The notes beneath the pieces were generated by a model that was given only the letters and a program-made list of their open reading frames with translations, was not told the origin of the DNA and made no database searches. This document shows, one piece after another, positions 41,329 through 49,712 of a stretch of 64,000 nucleotides of DNA. Position numbers and translations under genes: made by a program. Within the stretch, counting starts at the first letter, position 1, and each line of letters starts with the position of its first letter. This stretch comes from Deltaproteobacteria bacterium. Lineage in GTDB: Bacteria > Myxococcota_A > UBA9160 > UBA6930. The DNA lies in contig VGRF01000001.1 of assembly GCA_016875395.1 (NCBI GenBank), positions 221,921-285,920 on the forward strand, written 5' to 3'.

Positions 41329-42360
41329 TCACTCCCGCGCGAAGGCGGCCAGATCGCGCGCCGTGTCGCGGCTGATCTCCGGGCACGCGACGGTGAAAAT
41401 CTCCGTGCCATGAATCGTGCCCATCACTTGGCGACAGCGCGCCGGGACGCCGTTCGCGAGCAGCAGGCGGTAGAAGCCGATGCCTTCGTCGCGCAGCGGA
41501 TCGCACTCGTTCACGCTGATCACGGTGGGCACGAGGCCCTTCACGTCGTCGTCGCTCGCGAAACCCGGCCAGGCGAGCGGATTGCGCTTCTCGAGCTGCT
41601 CGATGCCGTAGGCCATCGCGCCGCGGTTGTTGTGGAGCTCGAGCAGGATGCCGTTGTTCTCCACGCTCGACGGGTTCTGCGGCAGGGGCCACACGCCGGC
41701 GATGTACGGGCACAGCGCGTAGAGGCCCTTGATCAGGCCGAGCTCGCCGTCGCGCTTCAGCTTGAGTCCGGTGGCGAGCGTGAGGTTCCCGCCGCCGCTC
41801 TCGCCCGCGATCACGATGCGCTTCGGGTCGATGCCGAGGCGCGCGGCGTTCGCCGCGAGCCATTTCACGCCGCTGACGCAGTCGTTCAGGCCGGCTGGGA
41901 AGGGCGCGACCTCGGGCGCGGACGAAGGCGTGAGGCAGTTGCGGAAGTCGACCATCGCGACCGCGACGCCGTAGGAGGCGATGATCTTCCCCCACGCGCG
42001 GTAGTTGCCGTAATAACACGACATGCTCTGCATGCCGCCGCCGTGGATGTAGTAGACGCACGGCTGCACTTCGCCGCTGTCGGCGCGGATGAACTGGACG
42101 TTGATCGCGTTGCCGTCGGGCTGCGACGCGAAGCGCTCGGTGGTGATGCGCAGGCCCTTCGACGGCGCGATCTGCTCGTTGTCGATCGCCTCCATCATCG
42201 CCTTCATCGCGTCGGCCATCTGCTTCGCCTGCGGCGTGTTCGCCTCCGCGAGCAGCTGCTCGCGGCTCTCCGCGTTCGGCGCGGCGGGCATGCTGAGGTT
42301 CCCGAGCAGGGCCTTGATGCGGGGGTCGATGCGCGGATCGTCGAGCCACTTGGCGGCCAT
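41329..42360 (-). CDS. Alpha/beta hydrolase, hormone-sensitive lipase family
   Basis: 343 residues. Oxyanion-hole motif YIHGGGMQSM, nucleophile elbow GESGGGNLTLA, acid in VNECDPLRDEG and a late His in TIHGTEIFTVA give a complete HSL-family catalytic triad. An N-terminal cap of about 80 helical residues precedes the core. It hydrolyses short-chain esters in the cytoplasm. AAGGAGACTCCC before the ATG is the ribosome binding site. It converges on the amidase (6 bp apart) and is divergent from the zinc-finger membrane protein. Confidence 0.92.
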   Translation of the reverse strand: MAAKWLDDPRIDPRIKALLGNLSMPAAPNAESREQLLAEANTPQAKQMADAMKAMMEAIDNEQIAPSKGLRITTERFASQPDGNAINVQFIRADSGEVQPCVYYIHGGGMQSMSCYYGNYRAWGKIIASYGVAVAMVDFRNCLTPSSAPEVAPFPAGLNDCVSGVKWLAANAARLGIDPKRIVIAGESGGGNLTLATGLKLKRDGELGLIKGLYALCPYIAGVWPLPQNPSSVENNGILLELHNNRGAMAYGIEQLEKRNPLAWPGFASDDDVKGLVPTVISVNECDPLRDEGIGFYRLLLANGVPARCRQVMGTIHGTEIFTVACPEISRDTARDLAAFARE

Positions 42361-42426
42361 GGGAGTCTCCTTGGAACGGGCGCACGCTAGTTCAAGCACG
42401 CGCTGCGCCGCGCCGATTCGCGGCGA

Positions 42427-42801
42427 ATGGAGTGCGCCGAACATCAGGGCCGCGCCGCGATCGGCATCTGCCGCGCGTGCATGCGCGGCGTCTGCAGCGA
42501 ATGCGCGGCGCCGCAGCGCCTCGGACTCGCCTGCCGCGGGCGCTGCGAGGCGGATGTCGCGGCGCTCGCCGCCACGCTCGAGCAGAGCATCAAGACCGCG
42601 GCGATCTCGGCGGGGATGCTGCAGCACACGCCGCGGCTGTGGGTCGGCCTCGGCGTCGTCGCGCTCGCGGTCGGCGTGGGGGTGTTCGCGCTCGGCTTCA
42701 CGCTTCCGCAGCTGGGCGGCGCGGTCTCCGCGCTCGGTCTCCCGTTCCTCGCGATCGGCGCGCTCGTGCTGCTCGCGGCGAGGCGGATCCGCAAGCCCTG
42801 A
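42427..42801 (+). CDS. B-box-type zinc-finger membrane protein
   Basis: 124 residues. The N-terminal 40 residues contain a Cys/His-rich zinc-binding pattern (MECAEHQGRAAIGICRACMR then GVCSECAAPQRLGLACRGRC) like the short B-box zinc fingers of bacterial membrane proteins. After a helical linker come two membrane helices (about 70-92 and 97-118) and a basic tail. Function unknown; similar proteins are thought to sense or scaffold at the membrane. No strong ribosome binding site is visible. Confidence 0.68.
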   Translation: MECAEHQGRAAIGICRACMRGVCSECAAPQRLGLACRGRCEADVAALAATLEQSIKTAAISAGMLQHTPRLWVGLGVVALAVGVGVFALGFTLPQLGGAVSALGLPFLAIGALVLLAARRIRKP

Positions 42802-42802
42802 G

Positions 42803-42840
42803 CGCGCCGCGCGCAGTGACGCGGAGCCGAGCGAAGTCGA
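42803..42840. repeat. Fragment resembling the A-element arm
   Basis: GCGCCGCGCGCAGTGACGCG followed by GAGCCGAGCGAAGTCGA. Read on the minus strand it gives TCGACTTCGCTCGGCTCCG and then GCGCGCGGC, the same blocks as the short relative at 35889. It begins just after the stop of the zinc-finger protein gene. Short and degenerate, so only moderately supported. Confidence 0.4.
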
Positions 42841-42914
42841 CGCGGCAGCTTGCGCCGCCATCCCGTTTCCGCTCCCCTCCGCCGCACTTTTTCGTCGGGG
42901 CGCAGGGGGACGCG

Positions 42915-43967
42915 ATGGCAATCCGCGAATTCATCGAGACGCACTTCAAGCACTTCAACGCCGCCGCGCTGGTCGACGCCGCGAAGGCCTACGAGACGCA
43001 CATCGCGGGCGGCGGGCGCATGCTGATGACCCTCGCGGGCGCGATGAGCACCGCAGAGCTCGGCAAGTCGCTCGCAGAGATGATTCGCCAAGGCAAGGTC
43101 CACGCGATCTGCTCGACCGGCGCGAACCTCGAGGAAGATCTCTTCAATCTCGTCGCGCACGATCACTACGTGCGCATCCCGAACTATCGCGATCTCTCGC
43201 CCGCGGACGAGAAGGAGCTCGAGAAGGCGGGGCGCAATCGCGTGACCGACACGTGCATCCCCGAGGCCGAAGCCTTTCGCGCGATCGAGAAGCCGATCCT
43301 CGACTTGTGGACGCGCGCCGAGCAGCGCGGCGAGCGCTTCTTCCCGTACGAGTTCTTCTACCAGTTGTTACGGGAAGGCCGCGTGCGCGACGCCTACCAG
43401 ATCGACCCGAAGAACTCGTGGCTGGTCGCCGCGTGCGAGAAGGACCTCCCGATCTTCGTGCCGGGCTGGGAGGATTCGACGCTCGGCAACATCTTCGTCT
43501 CGCACGTGCTCTCGGGTGACATCAAGAGCTACTCCACGGTGAAGAGCGGCCTCGAGACGATGGGCGCGCTCGCGCGCTGGTACGTGCACACGACCATGGG
43601 CAAGACGCTCGAAGAGCTGCCCGAGGTGGAGGGCTCGCACGACGAGGGCGTGGTGGAGATGCGCGCGATCGCGGGCAACGAGGCGCTGCGCACGGTGGGC
43701 TTCTTCCAGATCGGCGGCGGCATCGCGGGCGACTTCCCGATCTGCGTCGTCCCGATGATCCATCAGGATCTGCGCCGCCCGTGCCCGTACTGGGGCTACT
43801 TCTGCCAGATCAGCGACTCGACCACGAGCTACGGCTCCTACTCGGGCGCGGTGCCGAACGAGAAGATCACCTGGGGCAAGCTCGACGTGACCACGCCGCG
43901 CTTCGTGATCGAGAGCGACGCCACGATCGTGGCGCCGCTGATCTTCGCGCACGTGCTGGGCTGGTGA
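42915..43967 (+). CDS. Deoxyhypusine synthase family protein, non-canonical active site
   Basis: 350 residues. The fold is recognisable from MLMTLAGAMSTAELGKSLAE, HAICSTGANLEEDLFNLVAHD, FVPGWEDSTLGN and the terminal VIESDATIVAPLIFAHVLG, as in bacterial deoxyhypusine-synthase-like proteins. True DHS uses a Lys in a GGG-x-x-K-HH segment to form an imine; here that stretch reads QIGGGIAGDFPICVVPMI, with neither Lys nor His. So eIF5A-type modification is unlikely, and bacteria lack that substrate; polyamine-related chemistry or another NAD-dependent role is possible. It lies 7 bp upstream of terC. Confidence 0.88.
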   Translation: MAIREFIETHFKHFNAAALVDAAKAYETHIAGGGRMLMTLAGAMSTAELGKSLAEMIRQGKVHAICSTGANLEEDLFNLVAHDHYVRIPNYRDLSPADEKELEKAGRNRVTDTCIPEAEAFRAIEKPILDLWTRAEQRGERFFPYEFFYQLLREGRVRDAYQIDPKNSWLVAACEKDLPIFVPGWEDSTLGNIFVSHVLSGDIKSYSTVKSGLETMGALARWYVHTTMGKTLEELPEVEGSHDEGVVEMRAIAGNEALRTVGFFQIGGGIAGDFPICVVPMIHQDLRRPCPYWGYFCQISDSTTSYGSYSGAVPNEKITWGKLDVTTPRFVIESDATIVAPLIFAHVLGW

Positions 43968-43974
43968 GGTCGCC

Positions 43975-44736
43975 ATGGCTGAGCTGCTGACCTCCGAGAA
44001 TCTCATCGCGCTGCTGACGCTCGCCGGGCTCGAGATCGTGCTCGGCATCGACAACATCGTCTTCATCTCGATCCTGTGCGGGAAGCTCCCGCCCGATCAG
44101 CAGGTGAAGGCGCGCCAGATCGGCCTCGGGCTCGCGATGGGCATGCGCATCCTGCTGTTGCTCGCGATCAGCTGGGTGATGGGGCTGACGCAGCCGCTGT
44201 TCTCCGTGATGAGCCACTCGTTCACGGGCCGCGATCTGATTCTCCTGTTCGGCGGCCTCTTCCTCGTCGCGAAGGCGACCTGGGAGATTCACGACAAGCT
44301 CGAGGGCGAGGCGCACGGGCCCGAGGGCAAGCAGGCGACGGCTGCGTTCGGCGCGATCCTCTTCCAGATCGTGTTGCTCGACCTCGTGTTCTCGCTCGAC
44401 TCGGTGATTACGGCCGTCGGCATGGCGAGCGAGATCGCGATCATGATCGCCGCGGTGGTGATCGCGGTCGGCGTGATGCTCGTCTTCGCGGGCGCGATCA
44501 GCGCGTTCATCGAGCGCCACCCGACGATGAAGATGCTCGCGCTCTCGTTCCTGCTGCTGATCGGCGTAGTGCTCGTGGCCGACGGCTTCGGTCAGCACGT
44601 CTCGAAGGGCTACATCTACTTCGCGATGGCCTTCTCGCTGTTCGTCGAGATCATGAACATCCGCATCCGCAAGCCACACGCGCCGCCGGTTCATCTTCAT
44701 CAGAGCTACGTGGACGAGGGCGCAGCGAAGTCCTGA
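43975..44736 (+). CDS. TerC family integral membrane protein
   Basis: 253 residues and about seven membrane helices. It carries the TerC signature with acidic residues in helices: LAGLEIVLGIDNIVFISIL near the start and the second VLLDLVFSLDSVITAVGM. The family is linked to metal (Mn2+, tellurite) export and to metalation of secreted proteins. A cytoplasmic linker (HDKLEGEAHGPEGKQAT) separates the halves. It is probably co-transcribed with the deoxyhypusine-synthase-like gene. Confidence 0.92.
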   Translation: MAELLTSENLIALLTLAGLEIVLGIDNIVFISILCGKLPPDQQVKARQIGLGLAMGMRILLLLAISWVMGLTQPLFSVMSHSFTGRDLILLFGGLFLVAKATWEIHDKLEGEAHGPEGKQATAAFGAILFQIVLLDLVFSLDSVITAVGMASEIAIMIAAVVIAVGVMLVFAGAISAFIERHPTMKMLALSFLLLIGVVLVADGFGQHVSKGYIYFAMAFSLFVEIMNIRIRKPHAPPVHLHQSYVDEGAAKS

Positions 44737-44780
44737 GATTCCGCTTGCTCCCGCTCGCGCGCAGCAATTAGGCTGAGCGC

Positions 44781-46010
44781 ATGACGCTGAACGACACCTC
44801 GCGGCTTTGACTGCGGCTCTCGCGCGGAGCGCTGATCGCGCTCTTCGCGGCGACCTTCCTCGACGAATTCGCCTCCGGCGTCGCGCCGGTCTCCGCGCCT
44901 GACCTCGCGGACGAGTTCGGCCTCGCGCCCGGCTTCGCGTCGGGTCTCGTCATCGCGGCGTACATGTCGCTGGCGCTGCTCGTCGAGGCGCCAATCCTCG
45001 CGTGGGCCGAGCGCTGGAGAGTGCGCGCGGTCTCCGCTTCCGCGCTCGCGGTGCTCGCCGCCGCGATGGCGCTCTCCGCTGCGGCGCCGAACGTGTGGGT
45101 GCTGCTCGCGGCGCTCGCGCTCTACGGCCCGGCGAGCGGCATCGCGCTCGCTGCGAGCGAGGGCACGCTCGTCGAGGCGCGCCCGCACGAGCGCGAGCGC
45201 ACGCTCACGCGCCTCACGTTCGCGGGCATCGCGGGCGATGCGCTGGTGCCGCTGCTGCTGCTCGCGGCAGTTCCGCTCGGCCTCGGCTGGCGCGCCGTCG
45301 CGTGGCTCGCGGCGGCGGCGGCCCTCGCGCTCGCGGTCGTGCACTGGCGCACGCCGTCACTCGATCGCCCGTTCGCGCTTGACGGCGACGGTGAGGTCGA
45401 CGACGAAGGCGCAGGCGAGGGCGAGCCGCGTCCACCGCTGCGCGAGCTCGCGCACGTCGTCCGCAACAACCCCGCGCTCGTGGGCTGGCTCGCGGTCGCG
45501 CTCGTGTCGGAGTTGCTCGACGAGGTGCTCGTCGCCTTCTCCGCCGCGCACCTCGCCGAGTTCGCGACGCCGCAGCAGCGCATGCTCGTGATCGGCGCCT
45601 GGACGCTCGGCGACGTCGTGGGAATCGTGCTGCTGGATGCCGCGCTGCATCGCGTCCGCCCGCTGCGCGCGCTGCGCTTCAGCGCGGTGGTCGCCGCGCT
45701 CGCGCTCGTCGCGTTCTGGCTCACGCGCAGCCCCGTGCTTGCCGCGCTCGCGCTCGGCTTCGTGGGCGCCGCGTCGATCACGTTCCATCCGCTCTTGCGC
45801 GCGCGCGCCTACGCCGCGCTGCCTGGCCGCCCCGCGATGGTGAACGCCATCAACGCGCTGCTGCAGCCCGCGCACCTCGCGTCACCGCTCGCGCTCGCGT
45901 GGATCGCGGGCGCGCACGGAACCTCCGCCGCGATGGGGCTCCTGTGTCTCGCGCCGATCGCGGTGGCGGTCGCGGCGTTTCGGGCGCGTGACGTCCACAG
46001 CGCGGCCTGA
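44781..46010 (+). pseudogene. MFS transporter with in-frame TGA at codon 10
   Basis: From the ATG at 44781 the frame reads MTLNDTSRL, then TGA (44808-44810), then about 399 residues with some 11-12 hydrophobic helices (ALIALFAATFLDEFASG at helix 1 with the acidic residues typical of MFS). No ATG, GTG or TTG lies in frame between the TGA and helix 1; the first ATG, at 44964, would delete helix 1 and most of helix 2. Options: a recent nonsense mutation, a CTG start at 44811, or an assembly error. Reading TGA as selenocysteine is unlikely at this site. The body of the gene has normal codon use, so any loss is recent. Substrate unknown. Confidence 0.7.
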
Positions 46011-49000
46011 TCAGTCCCAGCTCTTCCGATAGTTCACACCCAGGTTGCTCGTCTCGCCCGTCGTCTCTGCGCGCACGCTGAACGCGCGCGAGAGCGCGTA
46101 GTGGAGGCGCACGAGGTGCGAGGCGGCTTCGAGGCCGTACTCGTACTCGAGATAGAGCTTGTCGGTGAGGCGCTTGCCGAGTGCGACCGCGCGGCTCGAT
46201 GCGTCGGCTTGCGCGCGCTCGCCGGTGTTGCGCAGCGAGATCTCGTCGAGGCCGACGCCGCGCGCGATGCGCTGCGAGATCGGCACGGCACTGTCGCCCT
46301 CGAAGATCGTGGCGGCGGCGGCCTGCAGCAGCGCAGTGTCGGCGCTCGATGCATCGGACACGCCGTGGCCGAGCACGATCCACGAGAGCTTCTCGGAATC
46401 GGGCACGGGCGGATTCGAGGTGAGGCGCGCGAGCGGCGACTTCAGCGTGCCGGTGAGCTCGACACCCGCCTCGACGGGCAGGTTCTTGCGCAGCGCGAGC
46501 GCGTCGAGCGCGGGGTCGTCGATCGCTCCGTTGAAGATCAGCGCGCCGCGCTCGATCTCGAGCTTCTGGCCGAATGCGCGATACGTGCCGCGGCTCGCGT
46601 CGATTTCGCCGAACGCGACGAGCGTGCCGTCCGCGAGCGTCTTCACGCGCAGCTTGCCGCGCAGGAACGTGTCGAGGCCGGAGCCGACGACGCGCAGGTC
46701 CTTGCCGGCGTCGAGCATCAGGTCGAGGTCGAGGCGCGCGCGCTGCGCCGCGCTCGGCGCGCGCTCGCGGCCGAGCACGACCACGTCGTCGCCGAGCCGA
46801 GCTTGCAGCGTGCGCGGCAACTCGAGGTAGCCGCGATCGGCGCGAAGCTCGCCGCGCAACTCGACGCCGCGCAGGCCGATCTTCGCGGACCCATCGCCCG
46901 AAACTTCCAGGTTTCGGTCGGGGCGATCGAGCACGCGCAGGCCCTCGGCCTTCCACGCGAGCGTCGCGGGCGAGCCGTCGAGCGGCGCACTCCCGCTCGC
47001 CGAGATCGCGCCCTTCGACGCGGTGAACGAGAGCGCGTCGACGTGCAGCGTGTCGGTCGTCAGGCGAGCCGTGAGCTTGCCGTCGCGCAGCGCGATGCCG
47101 GCGGTCGGCCAATCGAAGCGCAGCGCTTCGCCGTTCACGTCGCCGCTCAGCGCGGGCTTGCCCGCCGTGCCGCCTGCGCGCAGCGCGAGCGACGCGCGGC
47201 CCTCCACGCGCGCGGAGATGCCGAGCAGCCCGCCGAGCGCGCGGATCGAGGAGACCTCGGCATCGAGCTGCGCGTCGAGTGCGGACGTGCGCGCGAGCAG
47301 AGCTCGCCCCGGAGCCGCGCGCAGGTCGGCGCGCAGCGTGGCCTCGCCGAGCCGCTCGCCGGACACGCTCGCGGTCACGTGCGCGACGCTCGCTCCGAGC
47401 GCGGCGTCGATCCCGAGCGCGCGAACGCCGAGCGGCGCGCCGCCGAGCTGCGCGTCGCCGGAGGCGAGCTCGAGGCGCACCTGCCCGAGCTGCGCGGGAT
47501 CGCGCGGCACGACCCACACGCCGCGAGCTCGGAGGTCGCCCGCGGCGCTCGCGTCGCCGCCCACGGCCGTGAGGGCATCGGCGAGCGAGAGATCGCTCGC
47601 GACGCCCGCAGTCTCGAGGCGGCGCTCGCTCAGCTCGAACGTGCCGACCGCCAGCTCGCCGCCCAGCGCCGCGATGCGCGCGGGGCCGAACGAGACTTCG
47701 CCGGGCGGTGCCCAGCGCAGGGCCGCGGGCTCGATCAAGCGAGCGGGCAGGCGGCCCGCGACTTCGAGCGCGAGCGCGCGCCCGGACCAGGCGCCGTCCC
47801 AGCCGCCCGCGAGCGAAGCGCTGAGGGAGACGCCGCTGCCACTGGCGCGCAGCTCGAGCGCGTGCGCCGCTAGTGGACCCCGCGCAGTCGCGCTCGCCGC
47901 ATCGATGGACGCGCCTGCGATCGAGAGCGCGCTCGCCCGGAGCTCGGCGTCGATCTCGCGGGAGTCTCCCGTGATGCCCGCATCGAGCGCGAGCGCGCCG
48001 ATCGCGACGCCGCCGGGCAGCGCGAGCTCGCTCGCATCCGCGCTCAGCGTGCCGCCGGGCGAGTCGAGCGAGCCGGTGAGCCGAGCCTCGACGCTGAGCT
48101 GCCCACGGAAATCGCCGCCGAGCGCGCCGAGATCAGGCGCAGCGATTGTTAGGTCGAGCGCGTCGCCGGGCGCACCGAACGCGCCCTTCGCGAGCAGCCG
48201 ATTCGCGCCGAGGCGCAGCTCGGCGTCGGCGTCGCGCACGCGCCCCGCTTCGAGCGTCAGCACGCCTCGGCCTTCGAGCGCGCGCCCGCGGTAGCGGCTG
48301 CCCGTGAGCGCGTAGTCGAGGCGCGCGTTCCAGCGCGTGCCGAGCTCCCCGGCGGCGTCCAGCTCGCCCGAGAGCATCGCGCTCGGGAAGTCGCCGAGCG
48401 CCGCGGGATCGAACTCCGCGAACTTCGCGCGCGCCGAGAACGCGCTCGCGCCGTCCCACGCGCCACTGCCCGCAATCACGCCGCCGCCGATCGCGATGCG
48501 CACGTCGTCGGCGCGAACGCCATCGCCTTCGCGCACGAGCAGGCCGGTGATCTCGCGGCCCGGCTCGCGGAGCGCGAGCTGCGCCTCGAGCCGCGCCGCA
48601 TCGATCGCGATGTCGGCATCGCCGGCGAGCTGCGTCGCGACGAGGTTCTCGTGAAGCGCGCGCAGATCGAGGCGCTCGAGCGCGAGGTCGAGGCGCAGCT
48701 CGCCCGACTCGAGCACGCCCGTTCCGCGAGCAGCGCCCGCTGCGCCGAGATCGCCGGCGATCTCCGAGAACGCCAGCGTGCCGCCGTCGACCGCGAGCGC
48801 GGCGGTCACGCGCTCGAGCGGCACCCGTGCCTGTGAGACCGGCCCCGCGGCCTCGTTCTCGGCGCGCAGCGCGCCGCGCAGGAGCACGTCAGTGGCGCCG
48901 CGCGCGTCGATCGCGACGGCGAGATCGCTGTGCGGCGCGCTCTCGCTCGCCACGAACTTCGCCGTGTCGAGGTGCTCGCTACGCAGCGTGATCGCGCCGA

Positions 49001-49712
49001 GCCACGGCCGCGCGAAGGAGGAGAAGCCGGCCGCGCCCGTGACGACCGACTCGGCGAGGGTTCCACGCAGCGCGAGCTCGGCGTCCATCAGCGAGCCGCT
49101 CGCGACGAGGTGCGCGCGCATGCGCGGCAGCGCGTCTCGCGCGAAGCGCACGTCGCCGCTCAGCGGAAACGGGCGCTCGCCGCCGACTCGCGCTTGTCCG
49201 GAGAACCTGCCCCACGGCGCCGCCATCGCGTCGAGCGTGGCTTCCAGTGCGTCCGTGCCCAGGCGCAGCGATCCGCGCACGCCGGAGAACTCGCCGCCGT
49301 CGCCGATCGTGAGGCGCGTGATCGCCACGCGCCGGGCCTCGATCGTGAAGGGCATGCCGATCTTCGGGGGGACGGTGGGCGGCTCGTCGCGGCGCGGGCC
49401 AGGCTCGACGTGGAGGTGGCCCACGCTGAGCGTGTCGATCGAGAGCCTCTGCTGCGCGAGCGCTCCCCAGCGCGGCGTGATCTCGACGCGCTCCGCAGTC
49501 GTCAGCGTCTCGCCGGTCTTCACGAGTACACGTTCCGCGCGCAGCGGGCCTAACAACGAGCCACTCGCCCCTTCGATCGCGACGCGCCCACCCGAGATCG
49601 TGGAGACACGCGCGCTGAACCACGCGAGCGCGGCCTCGGACTGCGCCGCCCACACGAGCGCGGCGCCGAACCCCGCGAGCGCGGCGAGCGCGATGAGGAG
49701 CGTGCGGCGCAT
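46011..49712 (-). CDS. tamB: Translocation and assembly module subunit TamB
   Basis: 1233 residues. One N-terminal signal anchor (MRRTLLIALAALAGFGAALV), then a very long beta-helical body with repeated AsmA/DUF490-type strands, and the TamB C-terminal domain (about 850-1233) with LARLTSNPPVPDSEKLSWIV, EISLRNTG, GKRLTDKLYLEYEYGL and LGVNYRKSWD at the end. TamB bridges inner and outer membranes with TamA, helping insertion of outer-membrane proteins and anterograde phospholipid transport. Its ATG overlaps the tamA stop (TGATG), so translation is coupled. The frame is intact although tamA is broken. Confidence 0.94.
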   Translation of the reverse strand: MRRTLLIALAALAGFGAALVWAAQSEAALAWFSARVSTISGGRVAIEGASGSLLGPLRAERVLVKTGETLTTAERVEITPRWGALAQQRLSIDTLSVGHLHVEPGPRRDEPPTVPPKIGMPFTIEARRVAITRLTIGDGGEFSGVRGSLRLGTDALEATLDAMAAPWGRFSGQARVGGERPFPLSGDVRFARDALPRMRAHLVASGSLMDAELALRGTLAESVVTGAAGFSSFARPWLGAITLRSEHLDTAKFVASESAPHSDLAVAIDARGATDVLLRGALRAENEAAGPVSQARVPLERVTAALAVDGGTLAFSEIAGDLGAAGAARGTGVLESGELRLDLALERLDLRALHENLVATQLAGDADIAIDAARLEAQLALREPGREITGLLVREGDGVRADDVRIAIGGGVIAGSGAWDGASAFSARAKFAEFDPAALGDFPSAMLSGELDAAGELGTRWNARLDYALTGSRYRGRALEGRGVLTLEAGRVRDADAELRLGANRLLAKGAFGAPGDALDLTIAAPDLGALGGDFRGQLSVEARLTGSLDSPGGTLSADASELALPGGVAIGALALDAGITGDSREIDAELRASALSIAGASIDAASATARGPLAAHALELRASGSGVSLSASLAGGWDGAWSGRALALEVAGRLPARLIEPAALRWAPPGEVSFGPARIAALGGELAVGTFELSERRLETAGVASDLSLADALTAVGGDASAAGDLRARGVWVVPRDPAQLGQVRLELASGDAQLGGAPLGVRALGIDAALGASVAHVTASVSGERLGEATLRADLRAAPGRALLARTSALDAQLDAEVSSIRALGGLLGISARVEGRASLALRAGGTAGKPALSGDVNGEALRFDWPTAGIALRDGKLTARLTTDTLHVDALSFTASKGAISASGSAPLDGSPATLAWKAEGLRVLDRPDRNLEVSGDGSAKIGLRGVELRGELRADRGYLELPRTLQARLGDDVVVLGRERAPSAAQRARLDLDLMLDAGKDLRVVGSGLDTFLRGKLRVKTLADGTLVAFGEIDASRGTYRAFGQKLEIERGALIFNGAIDDPALDALALRKNLPVEAGVELTGTLKSPLARLTSNPPVPDSEKLSWIVLGHGVSDASSADTALLQAAAATIFEGDSAVPISQRIARGVGLDEISLRNTGERAQADASSRAVALGKRLTDKLYLEYEYGLEAASHLVRLHYALSRAFSVRAETTGETSNLGVNYRKSWD

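Noticed and set aside
44808-44810. TGA of the MFS gene as a selenocysteine codon
   Set aside because: The position is in an unconserved N-terminal tail, no SECIS-like hairpin follows directly, and no selenoprotein family matches. Kept only as a minor alternative.
46101-47873. Long plus-strand open frame of 590 codons opposite tamB
   Set aside because: It is antisense to a clear TamB coding sequence, rich in Arg/Ala/Gly without any domain, and typical of the spurious long frames of GC-rich genomes. Many others like it (for example 811-2598 minus beyond codon 1122, and 36972-38822 plus) were dropped for the same reason.
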